Assembly: GCF_015207035.1 (NCBI RefSeq)
Contig: NZ_JADEXQ010000043.1
Coordinates: 1 to 48,792 of the forward strand
Direction: 5' to 3'
DNA from: Romeriopsis navalis LEGE 11480
GTDB taxonomy: Bacteria > Cyanobacteriota > Cyanobacteriia > Leptolyngbyales > Leptolyngbyaceae
Length of the DNA stretch: 48,792 bases
Shown: piece after piece, positions 38,201-44,060 of the stretch
Numbering within the stretch: the stretch's first letter is position 1
How the letters are laid out: every line of letters starts with the position of its first letter
Made by a program: the position numbers and the translations under genes
Notes under the pieces: generated by a model
What the model was told of the DNA's origin: nothing
The model's database searches: none
The model's input: the letters and a program-made list of their open reading frames with translations, nothing else

Positions 38201-40819
38201 ATCAATGATGATGTGATTTTGGGCGACCATGGCAAAGTCTATCTCGCCTTACCCAACGATCGCAACTTCATCAGTATCGACACTCAAGCGAATCAAGGGG
38301 CAGGCAATGACCAACTATTTGGCAATCAAGGATATGACACAATTGTGGGCCAGCAAGGTGCGGACGTTATCCATGGTGGTTCGGGTCAAGATGATCTGTA
38401 TGGTGGCCACAATGTCAGCGGTGGCATTGATGGCGATGACTGGATTGAAGGTGGGGAAGATGCCGATGTGGCGATCGGCGATAATGGCTTAATTCGTCGC
38501 CGCTTGGATGTCAATGGGATTGCCGCCACTTATCCTGCACCCTTTGGCGTCGTCATTCGGGATGTCCTCCGCTTCGATGATATTGACCAAATCAGTGGCA
38601 ATGACTTCCTGCGCGGCGATGAGGGTGATGATATTCTGCATGGTCAACGCGGTAACGATACGATCGAAGGCAATGCGGGCGATGATGAGTTAATCGGTCA
38701 TTTGGGTGACGATACATTGCGCGGTGGCGATGGCAGCGATACGCTCCTAGGCGATGTCGGGATTATCGTCCGCGATACCAATGCCGATGGTTCACCACGC
38801 CGCAACCTTGATGGTTCCTGGCACCGCGATATTATTCTGACCGATGTGGCCAAACTCAACCCGGCCATCACCACAACCACGGATTTCGCAACTAACGATT
38901 ACTTATTACTCACGGGCGATGCCAATGGCAATGGACCGACACTTGGAGTCGAACTACTCGCCGATGGCGCGGATAACCTCGACGGTGGGGCCGGCAGTGA
39001 CCAATTATTCGGACAACGCGGCAATGATCGCCTCGAAGGTGGCAGTGGTGATGATTATCTGGAAGGCAATGCCGGTGATGATTGGTTGACTGACATTGCC
39101 GGAAATGACTTTATTGTCGGTGACGACAATAACTACCTGCCGGCCTTCGATAGTAACCTCCCCACAATTAATCGTGGTATCCATATTGTCGAGCAAGCCA
39201 CAGGTTTAAACTTTAACTTAGGTCGCTACGGCACAGTCGTGACATCAAACTTGAAGATTGTGCCCGAAGCGATTAGCAATGTTTTACCTAACATTGCCCT
39301 AACGCCTGAACTCAAGCCCATCCAACTCCAAGATGATGCATCCTTTGCCCCACTGATTCAGCCACTCAAAGACAACAACGGCAATAACCTTACGGTGCTC
39401 GGCTTCGTCATTCCGGATCTCGTCAATCATCTCGATTTACTCGCCGGTAACGATACAATTAATGCAGGCGCGGGCCTCGACTACGTAATTGGCGACAACT
39501 ACAGCAGCACCGTCCCACTCCGCACAGGCATCGCCAATGTGGATGATGCCGTCGATATTCTGACTCGATCGCTCTACCATCTCAACTACGATCTACATGA
39601 CCTCGAACTGGCGATCACCGGTAGCAGCAATCAAACCGCCCAGGAAATCACGATCGGCCGCGATCTAATCGATGGGGGCGACGATCGTGACCAAATTATC
39701 GGGGACAATGGCAGCTTCCTTGCCCCATTACTCGTGAAGCAACCCAACGATGTGGCCGCCCTAACCGCCGTCGTCAGCCAACTTCAGAACAACGTTAATC
39801 AATTCAACAATCAAATCACCCAATTCCTCAGCCCCTTCGCCAACGGCGTCCTGACCCAATCTGTGACGCTGGCGATCGGCAATGATGAAATTAGTGGTGG
39901 GAATGGTGATGACAAAATTTTTGCTGACGATATGCTGACCCTGGTACCCACACTGAATCAACCGAACTACGTCCGCGAGAGTTTCTGGAATTATCAACTG
40001 ATTGGACCAGAGCGCCAAGCACGATCAAATATTCGCGAATTTGATCTGACATTAGGCAACGACGAAGTCAGCGGCGGGGCAGGCAATGACTTCATCATCG
40101 GCGGCTATGCCAATCTCCTAATGCCCCTGGTCGCCGACGATGTGGTAGCCAGTAGCTCAACCAGCCGCTTGCAACGGGACCTGAATGTCTTACTGGAAGA
40201 CGCACGGGACTTCCTACGTGACTTGCACAATACCAATCATGGAATTGACTACACCGGCCGCGATCAATCAAATCGCCTGATTACACAAAATGACACCCTC
40301 GGGGGTGATAGCGGTGATGATCTGCTGATCGGCGATAACGCCACCCTGGCGCTGCCGCTACTCCAGCGGCAAATTGATCTCAATCTCAGCCTCACCAAGG
40401 ATAATCTTGACTATAGCGATGAAGCGCATAACTTCTTCCAAGGCTTGCCCCATTCCACCGATCTGCTCTATCGCAGTCCCCAACTCGGCTTCACTCAGCT
40501 CGATGAGGATACAATCACCGGAGGCGATGGCAATGATGTCCTCTTTGGCTTGAATGGGATTGATAATATCTTAGGGAATGACGGTGATGATTCGATCTTC
40601 GGCGGCACGGAGACGGATAGCCTCAACGGCAATGCTGGCAATAACACCATCCGGAATACTTCACCGAGTGCTGGCGATCTTACGCGGATTACCACCCCGA
40701 TCGATCTGGCCCTATTCAATCTCCTGAGTCCGAGCATCCAACAATACATTACCGAAGTCGATCAGGCGCAAGCGGCCCTGACTTTATCCGGCAAGTTAGA
40801 GATTGATTTCCCAAATTAG
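26225..40819 (+). CDS. Second giant DUF4347-headed RTX protein (4864 residues)
   Basis: A 14.6-kb uninterrupted frame starting at ATG with AAGGA upstream. Parts: DUF4347 head (residues about 63-225); a body of about 1900 residues unlike that of giant 1, with alternating beta domains, a long helical/coiled-coil stretch and six EF-hand/dockerin-like aspartate loops; a run of fifteen perfect RTX nonapeptides; further RTX with the G-D-[H/N]-G linker modules seen in giant 1; a seven-bladed propeller (first Trp at residue 3655); and a C-terminal RTX tail homologous to that of giant 1. No Sec signal is visible, which fits type I secretion. It would be a calcium-loaded extracellular protein; its binding partner is unknown. 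The only cysteine I find is C161 in the head. It lies downstream of the PPIase-like gene on the same strand and may share a transcript with it. Confidence 0.93.
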   Translation: MNTNSSLLQSSLATALSTNQPELIGLGTLPELAGISHRAHNPWQSGAAASADQPTNTGTSRQEIVFLDAGLADLDQLLSGIAPHKEVILLDADQDGIGQITAALRDRQNIDALHIISHGNSGFLNLGSSQLSHRSLGDYRDQLADWGSALTADADVLLYACNLALGDPGSQLIQQLAQTIGADIAASNNLTGKGGDWVLEVAAGEIETQIAVQGPAIAAYDQTLEAIDTDAARAISAGVAGLANWTDTLETFQEFGIKLREFDQSFGSVLNISNILTNQFADPIVAYLNSSSPTTEGLEAIIEGLSATVGDVTFTIDPTLVTSSFTAGDEILFDLQLEATRTVSKQLDFGRKALDSYGLKTGTNATFDLENKFVFDFAFGYDLTDGLADADAFFVRVDELSGTTTTSSNNANFDITLGILGATVNSGTLALNARIDSALNDPNSNGDLTLAELTGTDINTLVSLTPTSSLTANLPVTTNFAGVDATNATISINDTTVFDGDEPTVVNDTIVDNDPVTVSVSNFANLLKFKDTSPGDLFYLLQELGNNLQVAAAGLNPDTGIPFLSNGFEDVIDFGTFFTTFSRQFLDNQLIGLAAAPTNGVLDATAIFSMQVDDGPAIALTIARDTSNSSIDDLVADINTALAATALGASVTAKRKGDVLFFEVNDLDKTLVLIGTTGNNGLVELGFVADQTNANDSIVNRSSANVVRFETIQEFVAELSQQSGMTTAGIDAQYDAINEAITFNFTQANTFNRDVTFDLRQDFSGLTLSGTPTVNFAVNTALNLNVGFDLAAKNPSSGDILSLAERLFLSETSSLTADGSIIANNVGVSGAIDLLEINGDNGTINIDLDSGLTLTDTSGDNRISTAELRQQDANGNLVNLDPSLTVNGGLTLPLSVTGLDAFGLADPTTPQLTLGFALDPSNSDIVTFNANQTGLNALQAQFQNFSTKNLLELVGKTIEFLRDDQLRLLNGKIPLVNQSLSDLLAFLTPIESAYNSIQSELATLQSRLAIEVDFLRSELDSLAPMLLTLPPALQSEIERSYSTVQNALTRIPSRLENILANGIPSEVVSAIREFERVINTIPGTVDRTDLDAALKDLKAELPSAQNISKFIYGAFGFDIDDFAANLNAQLTPTVIAQLSRPELNAARIQLQSAIAINNPLVAARAFNDLQVAIGQLNDADLNEILANLSTAFPQRLILGFNNDNHLTLNFDLDIAQFNQSTNLDFSFSDDDSAQIIPIEFDTPGSATVDMLLGAGLSLDLGLGFDPNDGNQLKTYFADSTEIALVTKFDSSFSAGISLGGGLSAEIDGASLSLKDGNAAAKFGIGLQNAPSQGRIFFTDLAADKINLIATGAINANLPLLANGIPLATASATLADLTDFSTFELELDGGLLTGDLNFETLITGTELFLDVLGDGLQSDVLTQLPIIGDKFDMAGSFVDDLKTNFVTPLRVLIQDENNLANRIQNMIFSQLGSPGLGILRDSNNDGNVDLNDVIVVIGPTEATLDFRIGGTDTFDTDFDLGLDGFGLAIEANGGVEIALDYELQLGFGLNLSEGFFFKLPTDSADFAFNLDIGLKNGTTIGADLYLLTLNATDGLSEAANNRDYNNDGDQSDIFSTGVNGGLEVSLLDPNNDNKLTLPELGRTKLSASLSTDIVIAMNLEAGLGNPSLPGVEADLLITWSYEKSSGGTASGGGKPNVGLYDVTLDIGKFLTETVKPILEKVDEYIAPIRPALEFLENEIPGISDISKFIGQGPITFLSLIDSPIFGKGGDTVRRWLEVVRGISQFVSDVANLNGDTVKINFGDYIFSEDLRQDNGDIDFSSGNLANGISDFDDSLNRLEGSGKGASKSLFQNLNKGSSGGLGIAFPILTDPSNIFKLLFGQTADLVTWDIPELRAELNFSRRFGPVIPPIPLFINIGGSLGVFADISVGFDTRGLDTGNFFDGFYFGDRENVSTGRDIAEFGLYAQFSAGASLSVVVAEAGVRGGVGMNLDANWRDPDNDGKVYLQELADNASFGIDAIFDLSGRINAFIEAFGRIGFDTFFGFITIYSTRVTIVNVTLFDFGSRNVTIPPPVLGHMEGGKLVLHMGDLARERKSYTSNKNEKFTITQSGGTVTVKYLAFTQNFTGVNLITGDAGDGRDTIFLDESVTINAELNGGDGNDKITGGKGNDIINGGKGKDILKGGEGNDTINGGEDDDEIYGGIGNDVLSGDAGEDTISGNEGNDTIKGGADDDTLEGNDGDDTIDGDADDDIIRGNLGNDILSGGDDKDTIEGGLGNDTINGDAGNDKLYGETTDSEGTAQDGDDIIRGGSGRDTLQDNYGNDQLFGDDGEDTLISGVGDDALEGGLGSDYIEAGTGNDTAIGGSSTATATDKDGDDEIRGGLGDDILVGDNATIVNRNITLIASPGGRDKIYGDDGDDLLAGQAGRDQLNGGIGNDQLYGGRDNDDLRGQEGIDYLEGGADNDKLNGGDRDDVLIGGYSAYLSDGGDDGNDTLVGGLGNDILLGDNGEIRDNAGQATRTWSTDGTIVTDAANGAGLDSLFGNAGEDILFGGGGDDKLTGDDNGDAFIDILVGDQGRFTNTTISSIHSTVAGSSGNDELLAGDGDDILLGGGADDTISGQLGADILLGDHGQVTRSGTQVQRISTSDTDFGGNDTLLGNEASDILLGGSGNDDLTGGTDGSKDIFLGDNGTVVLNDGSAAANDIFSATSTADGIDTLTGGTNADILIGGGNNDTITGNASDDLILGDHGYITRNPSEVIEAVESTFSGIGGDDTIFGNTGDDQILGGFANDTIQGNEGTDIIIGDSGKITRPAGVVTRIETTNPADGGNDNIQGNAANDFILGGAGNDTIEGGSDNADDVILGDNGVVVRNDGSAAANDIFSTDPTIGGEDNISAGLGNDIILGGANNDTITGNEGTDIILGDNGYITRNATDAVSQIETRFATNGGNDNIQGNDGDDLILGGFADDTIQGNRGSDMIIGDNGQMLIPNGVVTRISTTDPSDGGNDQIQGNEDSDFILGGANNDTIDGGSADDVILGDNGTIVRNDGSPEANDVFSADDMIGGQDNITGGLDQDIILGGADNDTIVGSDGNDVILGDNGYITRNASDVIEKIATQSADVGGNDNIQGSEGNDQILGGFANDTIQGNDGADIILGDNGRLVRADGSAEANDIITTDEQTGGQDTINGDAGDDIILGGIDNDNIFGNADSDVILGDNGYITRNASDVVEKIESRFSAIGGADTIQGNEADDIIIGGFGEDNIQGNEANDRIIGDNGDIDYTLDGQLSTLDLITTKESNIGSNDTIQGNAGNDQIFGGFGEDDIQGNEDNDVILGDSGQITYVEDNDASTLDRITNLDPAIGSNDNIAGGSGDDWIWGGAAADVIAGDEDNDSIFGDNGQIVLTNGQLDTIETLNSDIGDKDQITGGTGNDAILAGADADTVQGNQGEDIILGDHGQLTYLADSDPTTIDQVISTDVTVGGADILQGDGDRDLIIGGANNDQIRGGQGNDVILGDNAQVSFSNNAIRQAETIAIAEGGNDRLNGDAGDDAIVGGFGEDEIFGDGGNDTILGDNARLDYAFSGDDQVGSDTDLSTLDYAVTTNPTIGSNDRILGGFGNDHILGGTGADLIAGDDLIGSVDQTNQTVAFLTNDQAGQLSPNWVVLGRGDFNGDNQTDIVWRDQSNSNINLWLMEGSQILEAVYLGDVPLDWQIAGIADFNADGKDDLFWRSQGGLNALWLMDGRQVVGAAYLPPTPNDWTLAQLKDLNNDGKADAIWRNQSGQNAVWLMDGGSIIGSHFLPTTTTDWEIVAVNDFNNDGEEDIFWRQQAGGLNALWLMNDGQLVSGSFIPSSSSEWKIAGLSDFNGDGQDDLFWRNQINGQNALWLMNGNTVIGGGFLPTIGLNWSVAAVTDLNNDQKSDILWQDRSTGQSAVWLMDGPTLASGDFLPTVPVGWTLEGINDFNNDDQTDLFWRNVSGESAIWLMNGTSVSSAELIRIEGINDDVILGDHGKVYLALPNDRNFISIDTQANQGAGNDQLFGNQGYDTIVGQQGADVIHGGSGQDDLYGGHNVSGGIDGDDWIEGGEDADVAIGDNGLIRRRLDVNGIAATYPAPFGVVIRDVLRFDDIDQISGNDFLRGDEGDDILHGQRGNDTIEGNAGDDELIGHLGDDTLRGGDGSDTLLGDVGIIVRDTNADGSPRRNLDGSWHRDIILTDVAKLNPAITTTTDFATNDYLLLTGDANGNGPTLGVELLADGADNLDGGAGSDQLFGQRGNDRLEGGSGDDYLEGNAGDDWLTDIAGNDFIVGDDNNYLPAFDSNLPTINRGIHIVEQATGLNFNLGRYGTVVTSNLKIVPEAISNVLPNIALTPELKPIQLQDDASFAPLIQPLKDNNGNNLTVLGFVIPDLVNHLDLLAGNDTINAGAGLDYVIGDNYSSTVPLRTGIANVDDAVDILTRSLYHLNYDLHDLELAITGSSNQTAQEITIGRDLIDGGDDRDQIIGDNGSFLAPLLVKQPNDVAALTAVVSQLQNNVNQFNNQITQFLSPFANGVLTQSVTLAIGNDEISGGNGDDKIFADDMLTLVPTLNQPNYVRESFWNYQLIGPERQARSNIREFDLTLGNDEVSGGAGNDFIIGGYANLLMPLVADDVVASSSTSRLQRDLNVLLEDARDFLRDLHNTNHGIDYTGRDQSNRLITQNDTLGGDSGDDLLIGDNATLALPLLQRQIDLNLSLTKDNLDYSDEAHNFFQGLPHSTDLLYRSPQLGFTQLDEDTITGGDGNDVLFGLNGIDNILGNDGDDSIFGGTETDSLNGNAGNNTIRNTSPSAGDLTRITTPIDLALFNLLSPSIQQYITEVDQAQAALTLSGKLEIDFPN
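26411..26899 (+). other. DUF4347 head domain of giant 2, with His118/Cys161 pair
   Basis: The domain has the same architecture as in giant 1: strand FLD, then I-I-S-H-G with His118 at 26576, then L-L-Y-A-C-N with Cys161 at 26705, then GADIAAS and GGDW. The His to Cys distance is 43 residues, as in the other two copies. Here the residue before Cys is Ala, as in the A-C of CHAT-type peptidases. Confidence 0.83.
29028..29800 (+). other. Helical/coiled-coil segment in the body of giant 2
   Basis: About 250 residues are dominated by Leu, Gln, Glu, Ala, Arg and Ser with heptad-like spacing, for example YNSIQSELATLQSRLAIEV and ELDSLAPMLLTLPPAL. Glycine and the RTX/beta-helix patterns are almost absent. 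It could be a rigid or oligomerising spacer between beta domains. Confidence 0.6.
32606..37110 (+). repeat. RTX repeat block of giant 2
   Basis: The block opens with a regular nonapeptide array and continues with longer modules in which RTX rungs alternate with G-D-[H/N]-G linkers, including GYITRNxSDVIE and VVRNDGSxxANDIFS forms shared with giant 1. About 1500 residues of calcium-binding beta-roll are predicted. Confidence 0.88.
32684..33088 (+). repeat. Fifteen consecutive RTX nonapeptides (27-bp period)
   Basis: Fifteen units of exactly nine residues follow one another without a gap, from GGDGNDKIT to GDAGNDKLY, all fitting G-[G/D/N]-x-x-x-D-x-[I/L]-x. This is the most canonical RTX stretch in the window and confirms the calcium beta-roll assignment. 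Confidence 0.92.
37184..38206 (+). repeat. Seven-bladed FG-GAP/VCBS-type propeller of giant 2
   Basis: Blade tryptophans fall at 37187, 37334, 37478, 37622, 37769, 37916 and 38063, giving 48-49-residue units. Each has the D-[FL]-N-x-D-G/D-x2-D calcium loop, a W-[RQ] and an A-[VLI]-W-L-M motif, apart from blade 1, which has N-L-W-L-M-E. The count and position match the propeller of giant 1. Confidence 0.85.
38207..40819 (+). other. Conserved C-terminal RTX tail of giant 2
   Basis: This is the counterpart of 22133-24733: same order of non-repetitive segments and RTX motifs, high protein similarity throughout, and small indels only. The DNA, in contrast, differs at most synonymous positions in several stretches, so the similarity reflects selection on protein and not recent copying. 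Confidence 0.8.
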
Positions 40820-40969
40820 GGCATACATAAAATAGTGTAGTGATTTAGCTGCGGGTAATTACTCATCCGATTTGGGTGCAACCAAAGATTAAACCATGAC
40901 TACAATGAACTACGTGTGTTGCCTTGCGATCGAAATCCCCCCTTCATGGAATAGCGCGAGGAGTCTGCT
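40820..40969. promoter_or_regulatory. 150-bp spacer with the porin gene's ribosome-binding site
   Basis: A strong GAGGAG site at 40958-40963 lies six bases before the GTG start of the porin gene. A TACAAT that could serve as a -10 box is at 40901-40906, but no matching -35 box is at the right distance. No terminator for the giant is evident here. Confidence 0.4.
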
Positions 40970-42214
40970 GTGAATTTCCAAGTTTTGAACCGTACGCCGT
41001 GGAAGTTATCCACAACAGTCAGCTTATTGGCTGGATCACTTTTCGCCCCCATGACTAGCGGACTGGCCGAGACTGCGCCAATTGAACCAACCCTCACTGT
41101 CGCCGAATTATCCGCTACGCCAAATAACAATCAATTGGCCCAGTCGGAAACTCCAGCAAACCCATTCCTTGAACAACTCCAACGCTTAGAACAAAAGCAA
41201 CAAGCGCTCGAAGCCGAAATTCAAAGTCTGAAGCAACAACTCGCCAATACAGCGGCGGCAAAATCGGTTATTCCCGCAAATCCTGACAGCGTCACGGCGA
41301 CGCGTACAGCTCCCTCCCCCCAGAATGTCACGTTCTCGGCGGAAGCGGTCTTTCTGCGTCCATCTACCAGTAATCTGATGGACTTTGCGGTGATCGATAC
41401 GGGTGAGGCGCTCGCAACCGCCGGAGAAATCGCGAAGGTGCGCTATGACGAGTTGACAACGCCACGTTGGCGCTTGGCCTACCGCGCCCCAAACTCAAAC
41501 TGGGATTTATCGGCAAGCCATCTGGGCTTTAAGACAAGCGGCACCGCGGGAGCAGTCCGGCCAACAAATGGATTTCTCTTCTCAACCTTTAGCCATCCGT
41601 TCCAAAATGACTCCGGCGATGTCGCGGTTGCCCGGTCCAACCTGAAATACCAAACCACCGACATCGAGATCGGCCAGACCTTTAATCTCAACGATCGGTT
41701 TAGCCTCCGCGCATTTGGCGGCCTGCGATCGAGCAGTTTCAACCAAGCCATGGCCGTTAACTTTGACGGTCGCGACTTCACCAATGCCGTCCTCGAAACT
41801 AGCAGCAGCTTCACCGGATTTGGACCCCGCTTAGGGGCCGAACTCAACTGGAACCTCGCCCGCGATTTGAGCATCTTTGGACGCGGTGCCGGTTCATTAC
41901 TGCTGGGCCGCCGTGATTTAAGTACACAAGAAACCGATAACAACGGTCAAGATACCATCGTGGATATCACCGATGACCGCGACGCCCAAATTGTCCCCGG
42001 TCTGGAATTCACCCTCGGATTAGCCTGGAAACCGATGATTAGTAAATCAACGAACTTAGATTTGCGCATGGGGTATGAATATCAGTATTGGTTTAATGCA
42101 GGCGAAGCCATTCGATTTACCGACGCCGCTACGCCTGGTTCGCTCGCAAATACCCAAAATGATTTGAGCCTGCAAGGTTTATTCTTACAGTTCGGTATTT
42201 CAACCAACTTCTAA
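40970..42214 (+). CDS. Outer-membrane porin, Lpg1974/Legionella-OMP type
   Basis: A 414-residue protein with a GTG start fixed by GAGGAG six bases upstream. Residues 1-33 form a signal peptide with a likely cleavage after SGLA. A coiled coil follows at about 65-95 (LEQKQQALEAEIQSLKQQL), probably periplasmic. From about 113 the sequence is a series of amphipathic strands, including FSAEAVFLRPST, FGPRLGAELNWNL and MGYEYQYWF, ending in a terminal phenylalanine, the outer-membrane barrel signature. The family forms pores in the outer membrane; the solute is unknown. It is followed by a strong bidirectional terminator and faces the lipoprotein genes. A functional link to the giants is not shown. 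Confidence 0.82.
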   Translation: MNFQVLNRTPWKLSTTVSLLAGSLFAPMTSGLAETAPIEPTLTVAELSATPNNNQLAQSETPANPFLEQLQRLEQKQQALEAEIQSLKQQLANTAAAKSVIPANPDSVTATRTAPSPQNVTFSAEAVFLRPSTSNLMDFAVIDTGEALATAGEIAKVRYDELTTPRWRLAYRAPNSNWDLSASHLGFKTSGTAGAVRPTNGFLFSTFSHPFQNDSGDVAVARSNLKYQTTDIEIGQTFNLNDRFSLRAFGGLRSSSFNQAMAVNFDGRDFTNAVLETSSSFTGFGPRLGAELNWNLARDLSIFGRGAGSLLLGRRDLSTQETDNNGQDTIVDITDDRDAQIVPGLEFTLGLAWKPMISKSTNLDLRMGYEYQYWFNAGEAIRFTDAATPGSLANTQNDLSLQGLFLQFGISTNF

Positions 42215-42259
42215 TTGCAGTCATCGAACTGTTTTCAATGGGAATTCTTATCCTGCATA

Positions 42260-42303
42260 AAAAACCGCTGGACGGGCAAATTGAGCACCATCCAGCGGTT
42301 TTT
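42260..42303. terminator. Strong bidirectional intrinsic terminator between convergent genes
   Basis: A perfect 13-base stem, AAAAACCGCTGGA (42260-42272) paired with TCCAGCGGTTTTT (42291-42303), has an 18-base loop, with an A-run on one side and a T-run on the other. It serves the porin gene on the plus strand and the lipoprotein gene on the minus strand. Confidence 0.92.
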
Positions 42304-42323
42304 AGTTGGGGAATTTCGGTACT

Positions 42324-42902
42324 TTAGCGCGATCGCATCCAACTCGTAGAACTCACATTATCCGCTTGATCGATGCCTAAACGTAAACGCCCATCACCAG
42401 GAAATTCCCATACGGCCCGCCGCTTTGAGCGATCGGGGGAACTCCCGATATTAGCGGCGATCGTATTGTAGTTAGCACCTTGATCAACCAATGCCCGAAT
42501 CGACTGATAGGCATCACGCGATACACCACGACCATAGAGCATTTTTTGCGCTTGATTTCCTTCCCAGTCAAATATCACCGACACTTGACCGTCTACCGTC
42601 GTCCAGGTGTGACGCATATCCAGCTTGGTTGGTTCACCCATAATTTTGATCACTGCGTCGTAGGTCATCCCGTTGACGATTTGACGATATTTCGCTTGCG
42701 TCTCGGGATCGCGCGGGCCATATTTACTAGATTTACCATTCGTCCCAGATTTAGATTTGCGCGTCGCAGCCATTAAATTAACGCTACTCGATTCACCATC
42801 AGACCGATAAAGCTTGCCATTACTGGCGGTTTGAGAACCACTACTACAAGCACAAGTTAAAGCAATACAAGCTAATCCCACTAACGTTGTTAATCGTTTC
42901 AT
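42324..42902 (-). CDS. Small lipoprotein with OmlA/BLIP-like domain (copy 1)
   Basis: About 192 residues from ATG at 42902, which has GAGG nine bases upstream; a TTG at 42917 in the same frame would place that site inside the gene. The N-terminus is a basic-hydrophobic signal with a cysteine suited to lipidation (around LTCACSS). A Ser/Lys-rich linker follows, then a domain starting QIVNGMTYDAVIKIMGEP, the hallmark of SmpA/OmlA- and BLIP-like folds, with a tryptophan/DWEGNQ strand pair. The distal part contains ANYNTIAANIG and is shared with the next gene. It probably sits in the outer or plasma membrane; function is unknown. It is read last in a two-gene minus-strand group and ends at the bidirectional terminator. 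Confidence 0.72.
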   Translation of the reverse strand: MKRLTTLVGLACIALTCACSSGSQTASNGKLYRSDGESSSVNLMAATRKSKSGTNGKSSKYGPRDPETQAKYRQIVNGMTYDAVIKIMGEPTKLDMRHTWTTVDGQVSVIFDWEGNQAQKMLYGRGVSRDAYQSIRALVDQGANYNTIAANIGSSPDRSKRRAVWEFPGDGRLRLGIDQADNVSSTSWMRSR

Positions 42903-43009
42903 CAATCTGGACCTCAAGTATGATCAAAATCTGTATTCGCTTTGGCGATGAGTGAACGCAACCGCATTCGCCTGTCCGTCATCCAACCGGCCCAAGGCAG
43001 CCCAAAGCA

Positions 43010-43594
43010 TCAGGTCGCTTGCCGACTCCAACGCTTGCCGATCACCTGGTTATTCCGAAAAGAAATATTCGCTTCACCTTTAGGCAATACCCACACGGCC
43101 CGAGCTGAGACGAGGGTGGCAGCATCGCCGCCCAAGTTAGCCGCGATCGTGTTGTAGTTCGCCCTCGCACGCACTAACTCCCGCACTTGCCGTTTTAAAT
43201 CCTGCGAAACGGTTGACTCCGCCCGAGAATATTGGGCTCGATCATTCACCCCAAAAGCCACCGTGATTTTTCCCTCCATGGTGTCCCAGGCATACTGTCC
43301 CTGCTTGCGCTCTGGCGAACCGAGCAACGCCACAACTTGGTCATAGGTCATCCCCCGCTTCACCTGGTCAAATTGGGGATGACTTGCCTGACGCCGCTGC
43401 CGACTTTTCCGCCGCTCCGCTTGACGCCTTGTCGCACTCGGTCCATCCCGGCGGCGATCGCGGCGCGGCGCCTTACTGTTTTCCGCCTGTATTACTGCTT
43501 GCTCAATTGCATCAACCGCAAGATGCGTACAGCCCAAGCTCGGACCAAGCAACCCAAGGCTGAGGATTAATCCAGCAAGACGTTTCCAAGACAT
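43010..43594 (-). CDS. Small lipoprotein with OmlA/BLIP-like domain (copy 2)
   Basis: About 194 residues from ATG at 43594, with GGAT about six bases upstream; an in-frame GTG at 43612 is an alternative. The signal peptide ends in a clear lipobox, PSLGC. A very basic Arg-rich linker (about residues 40-75) precedes the conserved domain starting QVKRGMTYDQVVALLGSP. ANYNTIAANLG recurs as in the downstream copy, so the two are tandem paralogues. The Arg-rich linker replaces the Ser/Lys linker of copy 1. The 107-base gap and shared strand suggest cotranscription. Function is unknown; envelope location is inferred from the lipobox. Confidence 0.72.
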   Translation of the reverse strand: MSWKRLAGLILSLGLLGPSLGCTHLAVDAIEQAVIQAENSKAPRRDRRRDGPSATRRQAERRKSRQRRQASHPQFDQVKRGMTYDQVVALLGSPERKQGQYAWDTMEGKITVAFGVNDRAQYSRAESTVSQDLKRQVRELVRARANYNTIAANLGGDAATLVSARAVWVLPKGEANISFRNNQVIGKRWSRQAT

Positions 43595-44060
43595 AGTTTT
43601 ATCCAAATACACGATGGTGGACGATGAATCGGATATCGATCGATCCGCAAATTCAGCGGGTCACATCGGAGCATATAGACCAAATTCCACTTATTTTTCT
43701 AGAATTCCCCCAGAAATGCCGCCAAAAATGCGTAAATCCCCGCAATTACAGCGGTCACACAATCCGCAGCAATTCCGGCAGCATCTCAAGACGGATCCAC
43801 AACTTCAAAGCAATGGATGATCCAGCAAAAATAAGTCCGAAGAAAACGTTCTATCTCAGAGAAAATACGTAGAATACTAGCAACCATAGGCTTCTCAAAA
43901 AATCCGGAAAGTTTTTCAGCGAATTTCTGAACTTGCGGTATAAAGGTCGCAACTTCTTCGAGTTGAGGGGTCAGACCCATCAGGATTGATGTACGTTATG
44001 CCCTCGCTCTAGTCGTTCCTGAATTTCCTGAAGTCGTTACGTTATCCGGCATCTACCCTC
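43595..44060. other. 466-bp divergent intergenic region between lipoprotein and tldD genes
   Basis: It must contain promoters for both flanking divergent genes, but no consensus boxes stand out. Short frames on either strand (82 codons plus, 43624-43872; 64 codons minus, 43786-43980) lack a ribosome-binding site and family resemblance and are not called. No RNA gene seen. Confidence 0.5.

Noticed and set aside
41006-41014. Perfect DnaA box TTATCCACA
   Set aside because: It lies alone inside the porin signal-peptide coding sequence. A single box without clustering or an AT-rich element is not an origin.
43786-43980. 64-codon minus-strand frame in the tldD upstream region
   Set aside because: The translation is plausible in composition (helical, one hydrophobic segment), but there is no ribosome-binding site, family match or promoter, and the region must serve as promoter for divergent genes.
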